Shown: positions 1 through 6,305 of the stretch, in pieces
Layout: each line of letters starts with the position of its first letter
How positions within the stretch are numbered: the stretch's first letter is position 1
Assembly: GCA_041621405.1 (NCBI GenBank)
Contig: JBFKAV010000171.1
Coordinates: 1-6,893, forward strand
Direction of reading: 5' to 3'
DNA length: 6,893 bases
Origin: JBFKAV01 sp041621405
GTDB taxonomy: Bacteria > Pseudomonadota > Alphaproteobacteria > Rhodobacterales > Rhodobacteraceae
Notes under the pieces: model-generated
The model's database searches: none
The model's input: the letters and a program-made list of their open reading frames with translations, nothing else
What the model was told of the DNA's origin: nothing
Made by a program: the position numbers and the translations under genes

Positions 1-897
1 CGGGAAGGGCGCTGCGCGGGCCGCGGCGAAGGCCTCGAGCAGGGCGCGGTTCTCCGGCGTGAAGCGGTGCGCCGAGACGCGGAGCGCGGCGATGTTGATG
101 TCGTTCCAGTCGCGCAGCACGCCCCGGGCCAGCATGCCGAGCCGCCCCAGCCGGGCGGCGGCCGAGGAGTTCGAGCCGATCTGGTTTCTCCCGTGCTGCC
201 GGTAGAAGAGCCACGGCTCGGGGTCGTAGATCACCGCGCCGCCAGCGCCCGAGACGATCTGGTAGAGCCACCAGTCGTGCATGACGATCCGGCTCGCCTC
301 CCCGGCAGCGTCGCGGGCGAGCGCAAGCCCGGCGCGGTTCAGCACCATGGTGTTGCCGCCGCCGATGCTCTGTGTCAGCGCGTTCCGGAACGCGGGCGGG
401 CGGGCGAAGAGCGGCGAGAGGCCGAGCCGGCGAAGGCTCTCGTCGCAGACGACCGTGCGGCTGCAATAGAGCGCCGGGCGGTCTGCGGGCAGCGCGGCGA
501 GGCGGGCCGTGGCACGGGCGAGCTTTCCGGGCATCCAGACGTCGTCCTGGTCCGAGAGCGCGGCGAAGGGCACCTCGGCGGGCGCCTCGCGCAGAAGGTG
601 CAGGAAGTTCTGCGCCGCGCCTTTTCGCGGCCCCTCGATCAGCCCGATTTCATGGCGAGGGTGCTCGGAGGCGAAGCTGCGGAGGATCGCGGCCGAGTCG
701 TCGTGGGAGCCGTCGTCGGAGGCGAGGAGGCGCCAGCCGACGCCGTCCTGCGCGGCGAAGCTCTGGAGCTGGTCCCGGAGCCATGGCGCGCCGTTGCAGA
801 GCCCGAGGAGGATTGCCACCTCATGCGTCCCCGCGCCTTCCGCCCTGCCCTGCCTGTCCTGCACGATGCGCCCTTTGCCCGCGACCGGGGCCTTCAT
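1..897 (-). CDS. Family 2 glycosyltransferase (C-terminus cut by window edge)
   Basis: Predicted to transfer a sugar from a nucleotide-activated donor to a growing surface glycan; donor and acceptor cannot be read from the sequence. Visible are 299 codons with no stop. The GT-A fold begins at V27-A-I-L-L, followed by NG at about 34-35, the donor-binding DDGS at 61-64, and SDQDDVW at 115-121, whose acidic residues should bind metal and nucleotide. GGGNTMVL (about 180-187), MHDWW (206-210) and YRQHG (232-236) are typical of the rhamnosyltransferase-like GT2 group, which usually runs to about 300 residues, so little of the C-terminus is missing. No membrane segment is seen. The start is uncertain. 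ATG at 897 has no clear Shine-Dalgarno, ATG at 939 has GGACAGGGG only 3 nt upstream, and GTG at 819 would start exactly at the domain with GGGG 9 nt upstream. Third-position GC stays high back to 897. The gene is divergent from aroA with no evident functional link. Confidence 0.85.
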   Translation of the reverse strand, partial: MKAPVAGKGRIVQDRQGRAEGAGTHEVAILLGLCNGAPWLRDQLQSFAAQDGVGWRLLASDDGSHDDSAAILRSFASEHPRHEIGLIEGPRKGAAQNFLHLLREAPAEVPFAALSDQDDVWMPGKLARATARLAALPADRPALYCSRTVVCDESLRRLGLSPLFARPPAFRNALTQSIGGGNTMVLNRAGLALARDAAGEASRIVMHDWWLYQIVSGAGGAVIYDPEPWLFYRQHGRNQIGSNSSAAARLGRLGMLARGVLRDWNDINIAALRVSAHRFTPENRALLEAFAAARAAPFP

Positions 898-997
898 GCC
901 GGGGCGGGCGGGCGCTGGCAAGCGCTCGCATTGGCGCATTTACCCCTGTCCCGGCCTCGGCTAATGAGGCGCGCGATCCAGAACCAGCGAGGCGCGC
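898..997. promoter_or_regulatory. Divergent spacer between glycosyltransferase and aroA
   Basis: This 100-base spacer (58 bases if the glycosyltransferase starts at 939) must hold the aroA promoter and probably the glycosyltransferase promoter. The best plus-strand guess is TTTACC (939-944), 17 bases, then TAATGA (962-967), but the -10 match is poor. The aroA Shine-Dalgarno CGAGG lies at 988-992, 5 nt before the ATG at 998, and supports that start over the in-frame ATG at 1025. No operator-like palindrome stands out. Confidence 0.35.
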
Positions 998-2341
998 ATG
1001 TCCGGCCACGGAACCCAGATCCCGATGACCTCCCGCAGGGGCGGGCCGCTTCGGGGCACGGCCGAGGTGCCGGGCGACAAGTCGATCAGCCACCGGTCGC
1101 TGATCCTCGGTGCGCTGGCGGTGGGCGAGACGCGGATTTCGGGGCTGCTGGAAGGGCAGGACGTGCTCGACACCGCGACGGCGATGCGGGCCTTCGGCGC
1201 GGAGGTGGAGCAGCTCGGCCCCGGCGAGTGGCGGGTGCACGGCGTCGGCGTCGGCGGCTTCGCCGAGCCCGAAGACGTGATCGACTGCGGCAACTCGGGC
1301 ACCGGCGTGCGGCTGATCATGGGCGCGATGGCGACGAGCCCGATCACGGCCACCTTCACCGGCGACGCCAGCTTGCGGAAGCGACCGATGGGGCGGGTGA
1401 CCGAGCCCCTGGCGCTCTTCGGCGCGCAGGCCCATGGCCGCCAGGGTGGGCGGCTGCCGATGACCCTGGTCGGCGCGGCCGAGCCGGTGCCAATGAGCTA
1501 CGCGGTGCCGGTGCCCTCGGCGCAGGTGAAGTCGGCGATCCTGCTCGCCGGGCTGAACGCGCCGGGCGAGACGGTGGTGATCGAGAAGGAGCCGACGCGG
1601 GATCACAGCGAGCGGATGCTCGCGGGGTTCGGCGCTGCCTTGCGCTTCGAGGACGTCCCCGAGGGGCGGGCGATCGTGCTTACCGGCCAGCCGGAACTTC
1701 GGCCGCAGGCGGTCGCGGTGGCGCGCGACCCCTCCTCGGCCGCCTTCCCCGTCTGCGCTGCGTTGATCGTCGAGGGCTCGGAGATCCTGGTGCCGGGCGT
1801 GAGCCAGAACCCGACCCGGGCTGGGCTATACACGACGCTCGTCGAGATGGGGGCCGACATAGAGTTCCAGAACCCGCGCGAGGAGGGCGGCGAGCCGGTG
1901 GCCGACCTGCGGGTCCGGGCCTCGGCGCTGAAGGGCATCGAGGTGCCGCCTGAGCGGGCGGCGAGCATGATCGACGAATACCCCGTGCTCGCGGCGGTGG
2001 CGGCCTTCGCCGAGGGCAAGACGGTGATGCGCGGCGTCAAGGAGCTCCGCGTGAAGGAGAGCGACCGGATCGACGCAATGGCGCGCGGCCTCGAGGCCTG
2101 CGGCGTGACGGTCGAGGAGGACGAGGACAGGCTGACCGTGCACGGCATGGGGCCGGGCGGCGTGCCGGGCGGGACGACCTGCGCCAGCCATCTCGACCAC
2201 CGGATCGCGATGAGCTTCCTGGTGCTGGGCCTCGCCTCGGAGCGGCCGGTCAGCGTGGACGACGGCTCGCCGATCGCCACCTCGTTCCCGGTGTTCGAGG
2301 AGCTGATGCGCGGGTTGGGGGCCGGAATCGCGCGCTCCTGA
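998..2341 (+). CDS. aroA: 3-phosphoshikimate 1-carboxyvinyltransferase (EPSP synthase), class II
   Basis: Joins shikimate-3-phosphate and phosphoenolpyruvate to give 5-enolpyruvylshikimate-3-phosphate and phosphate, the penultimate step to chorismate, in the cytoplasm. The 447-residue length is normal for the family. The four class II signatures are all visible: GDKS at 26-29 (K28 binds substrate), SAQVK 174-178, RDHSE 201-205 and NPTR 271-274. DEYP 326-329 supplies the catalytic Asp326, and LRVKESDR 350-357 supplies Glu354 and Arg357. HLDHRIAMSF lies near 398-407. The Gly-rich PEP-site loop reads GNSGTGVR (98-105), with Gly101 where the well-known class II CP4 enzyme has alanine. The CGAGG ribosome site 5 nt upstream supports the ATG at 998, and the N-terminal length matches CP4-type proteins. 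Unlike many relatives it is not followed directly by cmk: a gene on the opposite strand intervenes. It ends in TGA just before a GC hairpin. Confidence 0.97.
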   Translation: MSGHGTQIPMTSRRGGPLRGTAEVPGDKSISHRSLILGALAVGETRISGLLEGQDVLDTATAMRAFGAEVEQLGPGEWRVHGVGVGGFAEPEDVIDCGNSGTGVRLIMGAMATSPITATFTGDASLRKRPMGRVTEPLALFGAQAHGRQGGRLPMTLVGAAEPVPMSYAVPVPSAQVKSAILLAGLNAPGETVVIEKEPTRDHSERMLAGFGAALRFEDVPEGRAIVLTGQPELRPQAVAVARDPSSAAFPVCAALIVEGSEILVPGVSQNPTRAGLYTTLVEMGADIEFQNPREEGGEPVADLRVRASALKGIEVPPERAASMIDEYPVLAAVAAFAEGKTVMRGVKELRVKESDRIDAMARGLEACGVTVEEDEDRLTVHGMGPGGVPGGTTCASHLDHRIAMSFLVLGLASERPVSVDDGSPIATSFPVFEELMRGLGAGIARS

Positions 2342-2353
2342 GGCGCGGGCGGA

Positions 2354-2405
2354 GCGGGGGGCCAGCCCCCCGCACCCCCCGAGGTATTTCTGACAAGAGG
2401 AAGAG
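2354..2405. terminator. GC-rich hairpin with GAGGTATTT tail between convergent genes
   Basis: GCGGGGGG (2354-2361) pairs perfectly with CCCCCCGC (2366-2373) around a CCAG loop. A second C run follows at 2375-2380, then a purine-rich tail beginning GAGGTATTTCTGAC and ending near 2405. It lies 12 bases after the aroA stop and 5 bases before the stop of the opposing radical SAM gene, so it could end transcription in both directions. There is no run of T on either side, so it is not a textbook intrinsic terminator. C-rich hairpins with a GAGTATTT-like tail are, as I recall, frequent after genes in Rhodobacteraceae. That memory was not checked here. Confidence 0.6.
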
Positions 2406-2410
2406 GCGGA

Positions 2411-3913
2411 CTATTCTGCTGCCATCACTGGGCGTCGGGCATGGGCCTGTTCCGGAAGCTGCGCGGCGCCGCGGTAAAAGGCCACGGTCAGGCCGGGCCG
2501 GCGGCGTGTCGTGAGGAACTCCAGGACCTCGTGCAGCACGACGCGACGGCCCATCCTCGTGTACCAGCGCATGGCGTGGCGGATCTCCGGGTCGGGGTGG
2601 AGGTAGTTGCGCCAGAGCGCCTTCGGGCGCAGCTGGAGGCACATCTCGATCAGCTTGACCCAGAGGAAGACGCGCCAGGCCGGCACGCCCGGGGTCTCGA
2701 GCACCTGGTGCTTGTAGTCCCAGCGGCGGAGGTCGGGCTCGATCACCCGGCGGTGGGCGGACTGGGCGTGGAACGGCGTCCAGCGGTGCGGCGTGGCGTA
2801 GATCGACATCACCTGGTCGGGATCGTAGGCCAGGAGCTTGCGCAGCATCCGCCAGTAGTCGGCGTCGCGCTCCTCCTCGAAGCCGACCGCGAAGGTGCAG
2901 AGCCCGATCATGCCGTGGGCGCGCAGGAGCCGGATCGCCTCGCGGTCCTTCGCACGGCTGCCGCCCTTCTTGATGGTGGCAAGCGTGGCCTCGTCGGTGC
3001 CTTCGAGGCCGAGGAGGAAGCGCAGGCAGCCGGCCGCCTTGTAGAGGTGCAGGATGTCGGCGTCGCGCACGATGTCGTCGGCGCGGGTCGAGCCGATGAT
3101 CGTGACCTTCACGTCCTCGGCGATCAGCGCCTCGAGGAAGGACTTCCAGGCGCGGCGCGAGGAGGTCGGGTTCTCGTCGGCGAGGTTGACCAGCTCGACG
3201 CCTTGCTGGCGCACGAGCCGGGCGATCTCGGCGGCGAAGCGCACGGGGTCGCGGTGGCGCCACTTGGTCCAGAAGCCGCGCTGGCCGCAATAGGTGCAGA
3301 GATGCGGGCAGCCGCGGGAGAATTGCAGGATGACCGAACGCTTGCCGCCCCAGTATGAGTGGCGGGCGAAGTCGATGAGCTCCCAGCCGATGCGGTTTGC
3401 GTCGAGGTCGGAGAGCATCGGCGCGGGCGGCGTGGCGAAGGGTGCGCCATCGCGGCGGAAGGCGAGGCCGGGGATCCCGGCGAGGTCGCGGCCATCGGCC
3501 AGCGCGGCCACGACGGCGGGTGCGGTGACCTCGCCCTCGCCGCGGACGATGACGTCGATCTCGGGCACGTCGGTCAGGACCTCGCGCCAGTGGTAGGTCG
3601 GGAAGACGCCGCCATAGACGATCTTCAGGCGCGGTGCGGCGCACTTCAGGGCGCGGACGATGGCGGCGACGGTGGGGTGGGCCGAGGTCGAGCCGGAATG
3701 GCCGATCAGCACCGCCTCGGGTGCGTCGCGGAGCGTATCGATGACGAGCTCGGGGATCGTCATCGGCTTCAGGTCGGCGTTGACGAGGCGCACCCGGTGG
3801 CCGGCGTCGATCAAGGGGCCGCCGAGGCAAAGGAGGCCGAAGGGCGGCAGGTTTTCCTTTGGAATCCGGCTGCCGATCGCGGTATGGGGCGGGTGGAGAA
3901 GGACGAGGCGCAT
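2411..3913 (-). CDS. B12-binding-type radical SAM protein, BchE-like
   Basis: A class B radical SAM enzyme by architecture: an N-terminal cobalamin-binding-like Rossmann domain (about 1-150, with YGGVFPT at 100-106 and VRGEGE at 123-128), then a radical SAM domain with the CX3CX2C cluster motif at C202, C206 and C209. That motif should bind a [4Fe-4S] cluster that cleaves S-adenosylmethionine. Several landmarks resemble BchE, the anaerobic Mg-protoporphyrin monomethyl ester cyclase: LADENPT (244-250), LGLEGT (301-306), the AIRLLR stretch (326-331) and a proline/aromatic segment near 375-381. At 500 residues it is shorter than BchE (roughly 550-600), and no bacteriochlorophyll genes lie nearby, so I do not call it bchE. 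The base-off cobalamin motif DxHxxG is not seen, as in many BchE relatives. The substrate is unknown. The start is firm: AAAGGAG lies 6 nt upstream. The gene is divergent from cmk and convergent with aroA. Confidence 0.88.
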   Translation of the reverse strand: MRLVLLHPPHTAIGSRIPKENLPPFGLLCLGGPLIDAGHRVRLVNADLKPMTIPELVIDTLRDAPEAVLIGHSGSTSAHPTVAAIVRALKCAAPRLKIVYGGVFPTYHWREVLTDVPEIDVIVRGEGEVTAPAVVAALADGRDLAGIPGLAFRRDGAPFATPPAPMLSDLDANRIGWELIDFARHSYWGGKRSVILQFSRGCPHLCTYCGQRGFWTKWRHRDPVRFAAEIARLVRQQGVELVNLADENPTSSRRAWKSFLEALIAEDVKVTIIGSTRADDIVRDADILHLYKAAGCLRFLLGLEGTDEATLATIKKGGSRAKDREAIRLLRAHGMIGLCTFAVGFEEERDADYWRMLRKLLAYDPDQVMSIYATPHRWTPFHAQSAHRRVIEPDLRRWDYKHQVLETPGVPAWRVFLWVKLIEMCLQLRPKALWRNYLHPDPEIRHAMRWYTRMGRRVVLHEVLEFLTTRRRPGLTVAFYRGAAQLPEQAHARRPVMAAE

Positions 3914-3978
3914 GGAGGGCTCCTTTCGGGTTGCCCCCTGGGCTAGCGGCGGCGCGTGCAGGGCTTCGGGAGAGCCGG
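3914..3978. promoter_or_regulatory. 65-base divergent spacer between radical SAM gene and cmk
   Basis: This short stretch holds the upstream signals of both genes. The radical SAM ribosome site is AAAGGAG on the minus strand (3920-3926), 6 nt from its ATG. The cmk site is GGGAG (3968-3972), 6 nt from TTG at 3979, and could sit in the loop of a small hairpin (GGCT 3962-3965 with AGCC 3973-3976). I see no convincing -35/-10 pair on either strand, so cmk may be transcribed from a promoter inside the start of the radical SAM gene. Confidence 0.5.
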
Positions 3979-4614
3979 TTGAAATTCACCGTAGCGATCG
4001 ACGGGCCGGCGGCGGCCGGGAAGGGCACGATCTCGAAGGCGGTGGCCGAGCGCTTCGGCTTTGCCCATCTCGACACCGGGCTGCTCTACCGCGCGGTGGG
4101 GCGGAGAGTCCTCGACGGCGCCGCGCCGGAGGCTGCGGCTCGGGCGCTGACCCCGGCCGACCTGGAGCGCGACGATCTGAGGACCCCGGAAGCGGCCGAG
4201 GCGGCGAGCCGGGTGGCCGCGCTGCCCGAGGTGCGCGCGGCGATGCTGGCGTTCCAGCGCGACTTCGCCAGGCGCGAGGGCGGTGCGGTGCTCGACGGGC
4301 GCGATATCGGGACGGTGATCTGCCCGGAGGCGGAGGTGAAGCTCTACGTCACCGCGAGCGATGCGGCCAGGGCCGATCGGCGCCACATCGAGCTGACCGG
4401 CAAGGGGATCGATACATCGAAGAGCGAGGTGCTGGCCGATCTCCGGGCCCGGGACGCGCGGGATACCGAGCGCGCCGCGGCCCCGCTGAAGCCGGCCGAA
4501 GACGCGCTGGTGATCGACACGACCGAGCTCAGCATCGACGAGGCCGTCGAGCAGGCCGCCGCCGCCGTTGCCGCGCGGCTGGGCGCGGACCGGCCGCGCC
4601 CGGCCGGGGGCTAG
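3979..4614 (+). CDS. cmk: Cytidylate kinase (CMP/dCMP kinase)
   Basis: Phosphorylates CMP and dCMP with ATP, recycling cytidine nucleotides in the cytoplasm. The 211 residues are within the family's normal length. The P-loop GPAAAGKGT is at 9-17, the nucleoside-binding LDTGLLYRA at 31-39, and DGRDIGT at 106-112. The lid and arginine cluster, from R158 through R165, ends in APL (168-170), matching the family pattern RDxxDxxRxxAPL. The C-terminal LVIDTTELSIDE (177-188) is also typical. I choose TTG at 3979 because it gives the standard N-terminus MKFTVAIDGP and has GGGAG 6 nt upstream. The longer in-frame ATG at 3859 would add about 40 unrelated residues inside the divergent gene. cmk is normally next to rpsA and often near aroA. 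Here both links are broken by opposite-strand genes. Its TAG stop shares a CTAG palindrome with the stop of the convergent helicase. Confidence 0.96.
   Translation: MKFTVAIDGPAAAGKGTISKAVAERFGFAHLDTGLLYRAVGRRVLDGAAPEAAARALTPADLERDDLRTPEAAEAASRVAALPEVRAAMLAFQRDFARREGGAVLDGRDIGTVICPEAEVKLYVTASDAARADRRHIELTGKGIDTSKSEVLADLRARDARDTERAAAPLKPAEDALVIDTTELSIDEAVEQAAAAVAARLGADRPRPAGG
4611..4614. other. CTAG palindrome encoding both convergent stop codons
   Basis: On the plus strand TAG at 4612-4614 ends cmk. On the minus strand TAG at 4613-4611 ends the helicase. The two genes therefore overlap tail to tail by four bases, with no spacer for a terminator. Any terminator would have to lie inside the opposing gene, or the transcripts overlap. 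Confidence 0.95.
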
Positions 4615-5840
4615 GCCGCAAGCTTCCTCGCCGGGCGGCGGGACCGCCGCCGGTTGCGCCCGAGGTTCTGGTCCGGGGCCTTTTTCTGCGGGGCCGGCAG
4701 GTGCTCGCCGGCCCAGGCCGTGCCGCCCGTCACCTCGATCTTGCGGCCCATCGATTTCTCGATGGCCCTCAGCTCCGACATTTCGGCCGGTGCGCAGAAC
4801 GTGATCGCGGCGCCGTCGCGGCCGGCGCGGGCGGTGCGGCCGATCCGGTGCACATAGTTCTCGGGCACGTTCGGCAGGTCGAAGTTGTAGACGTGGCGCA
4901 CGCCCGGGATGTCGAGCCCGCGCGCGGCGACGTCGGTCGCCACCAGCACGCGGAGCTCGCCCTCGCGGAACGCCGCGAGCGCCCGGTCGCGCTGGCCCTG
5001 GGATTTGTTGCCGTGGATCGAGCCGGCGCCGAATCCGGCGGCGACGAGGGTCTTCATCAGCCGCTCGGCGCCATGCTTGGTGCGCGCGAAGACCAGCGCG
5101 AGCTCGTCGCGGTGGCCGTCGAGGTGCTCGATCAGGAGCGCCGCCTTGCCGGTCTGCTGCACGAAGTGGACACTCTGCTCGATCTTCTCGACGGGCTTGC
5201 CCGGCGGGGCGACCTCGACCCGGACCGGGTTGGTCAGGTAGGAGTCTGCGATCTCGGCCATCTGCTTCGGCATCGTTGCCGAGAACAGCATCGTCTGCCG
5301 GTCGCGCGGCAAGAGCGGCGCGATGCGGCGGAGCGCGTGGATGAAGCCCATGTCGAGCATCTGGTCAGCCTCGTCGAGCACGAGGTACCGCGTTCGGTCG
5401 AGACGCACCGCCTTGCGGTCGATCAGATCGATGAGCCGCCCGGGCGTGGCGACGAGGACGTCGGCGCCCTTCTGGAGCGCGTTGGCCTGGGCGTTGGGCG
5501 AGGAGCCGCCGGTCACAAGCACGACCTTGAGGTGGCTGCCGGTGGCGTAGCTGCGGAGGTTCTCGACGATCTGCCGCGCGAGCTCGCGCGTCGGCGCGAG
5601 GATGAGGGCGCGCGCGCTCTTCGGGTCGGGCCGCTCGCCCAACTTGGAGATCGCCAGGATGAGCGGCAGTCCGAAGGCCGCAGTCTTGCCGGTGCCGGTC
5701 TGGGCGAGGCCCATGACGTCGCGGCCCTTGAGCGCGTGGGGGATGGCCTCGGCCTGGATCGGGGTCGGGCGGGAGATGCCCTGCTCGGCCAGCCGGGCCA
5801 CGAGGCGGGGCGGCAGCCCCATGGTTTCGAAGTTCGTCAA
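4611..5840 (-). CDS. rhlE: ATP-dependent DEAD-box RNA helicase, RhlE-like
   Basis: Unwinds or remodels RNA duplexes using ATP; RhlE-type helicases act in ribosome maturation, RNA decay and cold adaptation. The 409 residues carry the full motif set: Q motif ending PTPIQ (25-29), Walker A AQTGTGKT (46-53), PTRELA (83-88), TPGR (132-135), DEAD (156-159), SAT (187-189), VFARTK (250-255), TDVAARGLD (302-310) and HRIGRTARAGR (331-341). HGNKSQGQR (276-284) and TKHGA favour RhlE over other subgroups. The last 25 residues are rich in Arg and Lys, a likely RNA-binding tail. I choose TTG at 5840 because AAAGGA lies 6 nt upstream (5847-5852) and the protein then starts at the Q motif. The in-frame ATG at 5897 adds 19 residues, has no good ribosome site, and would place AAAGGA inside the gene. 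It overlaps cmk by four bases and is divergent from rpsA across a long spacer. Confidence 0.93.
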   Translation of the reverse strand: MTNFETMGLPPRLVARLAEQGISRPTPIQAEAIPHALKGRDVMGLAQTGTGKTAAFGLPLILAISKLGERPDPKSARALILAPTRELARQIVENLRSYATGSHLKVVLVTGGSSPNAQANALQKGADVLVATPGRLIDLIDRKAVRLDRTRYLVLDEADQMLDMGFIHALRRIAPLLPRDRQTMLFSATMPKQMAEIADSYLTNPVRVEVAPPGKPVEKIEQSVHFVQQTGKAALLIEHLDGHRDELALVFARTKHGAERLMKTLVAAGFGAGSIHGNKSQGQRDRALAAFREGELRVLVATDVAARGLDIPGVRHVYNFDLPNVPENYVHRIGRTARAGRDGAAITFCAPAEMSELRAIEKSMGRKIEVTGGTAWAGEHLPAPQKKAPDQNLGRNRRRSRRPARKLAA

Positions 5841-6051
5841 AGTCAGTCCTTTCGGGACGCGCGCCGGGCCGGGTTGGCCGCGCGCGGAGGAATTCATGCC
5901 GCCGTTCCGAACGAACGGCAGGTCACGGTCGGGTTGCGCCGCGCTCTGGCCGGAGGCCGGATTGCCTCACTGCCGTCGCGTCGCCGGACCCCTGCGTGAT
6001 CTGGGAACCTGGGAAATTTGCGGCGCCTCGCCCTAACCGGTCGTCCGGTCC

Positions 6052-6082
6052 GGCATCGTCTGCTCACGCGGCAGACGGCGCC
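6052..6082. repeat. Strong inverted repeat upstream of the helicase
   Basis: CGTCTGC (6057-6063) and GCAGACG (6071-6077) form a perfect 7-bp stem around a 7-base loop. It extends outward by a G-T wobble, one mismatch and GGC/GCC (6052-6054 with 6080-6082). No T run follows on either strand, so it is unlikely to be an intrinsic terminator. If helicase transcription starts near 6085 the hairpin lies at the 5' end of that mRNA, where it might protect it or regulate it. A protein-binding operator is also possible. Confidence 0.5.
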
Positions 6083-6091
6083 CGCGTGCTG

Positions 6092-6120
6092 CAGATGCGC
6101 CTTCGCCAGCCATATGTCAA
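6092..6120 (-). promoter_or_regulatory. Possible helicase promoter with consensus -35
   Basis: On the minus strand TTGACA (6120-6115) is a perfect -35 box. The element 17 bases downstream, CATCTG (6097-6092), is a poor -10. Position and direction suit the helicase gene, giving a leader of roughly 245 nt to the TTG start. It overlaps nothing coding. Chance occurrence remains quite possible. Confidence 0.3.
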
Positions 6121-6162
6121 CAGCCTTGACCGATTGCCGCGATTTGGCTGCCGCCACGGCAC

Positions 6163-6191
6163 TTGCCCCGGAACTCGGCAGCGCCTATAGA
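6163..6191 (+). promoter_or_regulatory. rpsA promoter, sigma-70 type
   Basis: TTGCCC (6163-6168) and TATAGA (6186-6191) are separated by 17 bases, the optimal spacing. The -10 region reads CCTATAGAG, close to the housekeeping consensus, and it stands out as AT-containing in GC-rich surroundings. Transcription would start near 6198, giving an rpsA leader of about 160 nt. No other convincing promoter is seen between here and the rpsA start. Confidence 0.7.
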
Positions 6192-6238
6192 GACGCCCGT
6201 CGAACAGGCCACGAGAGCCGTGACGCGAAGACTGGAGC

Positions 6239-6271
6239 AGGGTCGGGGATTACGCCGGCCCTTCTTGTTTT
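6239..6271 (+). terminator. Terminator-like hairpin in the rpsA leader (possible attenuator)
   Basis: AGGGTCGG (6239-6246) pairs with CCGGCCCT (6255-6262), 8 bp including one G-U wobble, around an 8-base loop. It is followed by TTCTTGTTTT (6262-6271), 8 T out of 10. This is the classic layout of a Rho-independent terminator, yet it lies about 40-75 nt after the predicted rpsA start site and 89 bases before the coding region. It could attenuate rpsA, or end a small RNA of about 74 nt. Its strength was judged by eye, not by energy calculation. Confidence 0.55.
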
Positions 6272-6305
6272 CCCGGCACGATCCGCGGCGAGGACCAGTG
6301 ACAGA

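Larger units (their letters stand above)
5841..6162. other. Non-coding upstream region of the helicase gene
   Basis: These 322 bases hold no convincing protein gene. Short open frames here give arginine-rich, low-information proteins. Visible items are the helicase ribosome site (5847-5852, minus), a small stem CTGGCC/GGCCGG around 5953-5967, a 5-bp stem ACCGG/CCGGT (6036-6049), a stronger hairpin at 6052-6082, and a TTGACA on the minus strand at 6115-6120. Together they suggest a long structured leader for the helicase mRNA. Confidence 0.5.

Noticed and set aside
67..1953. Long plus-strand open frame running across the glycosyltransferase and aroA.
   Set aside because: Its product is Arg/Gly/Ala-rich without recognisable domains, and it is antisense or out of frame to two well-supported genes; a GC-rich shadow frame.
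2356..2380. G-quadruplex potential from the G/C runs after aroA.
   Set aside because: Each strand has at most two long G runs, and the perfect hairpin is the simpler structure.
3859..3978. In-frame ATG extension of cmk by 40 codons.
   Set aside because: The extension has no family similarity, overlaps the divergent radical SAM gene, and the TTG at 3979 has a proper ribosome site.
2250..4076. Long minus-strand open frame of about 600 codons over the radical SAM gene.
   Set aside because: A proline/arginine-rich frame-shifted shadow of the radical SAM gene, which has clear motifs and a ribosome site in another frame.
3660..5999. Plus-strand open frame of 779 codons across cmk and the helicase.
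   Set aside because: Out of frame with cmk and antisense to the helicase, low-complexity composition; a shadow frame.
5894..6157. 87-codon minus-strand open frame whose TGA overlaps the ATG at 5897 (ATGA), suggesting translational coupling to the helicase.
   Set aside because: Arginine-rich sequence without domain features or ribosome site, and the helicase more likely starts at TTG 5840, which removes the coupling.
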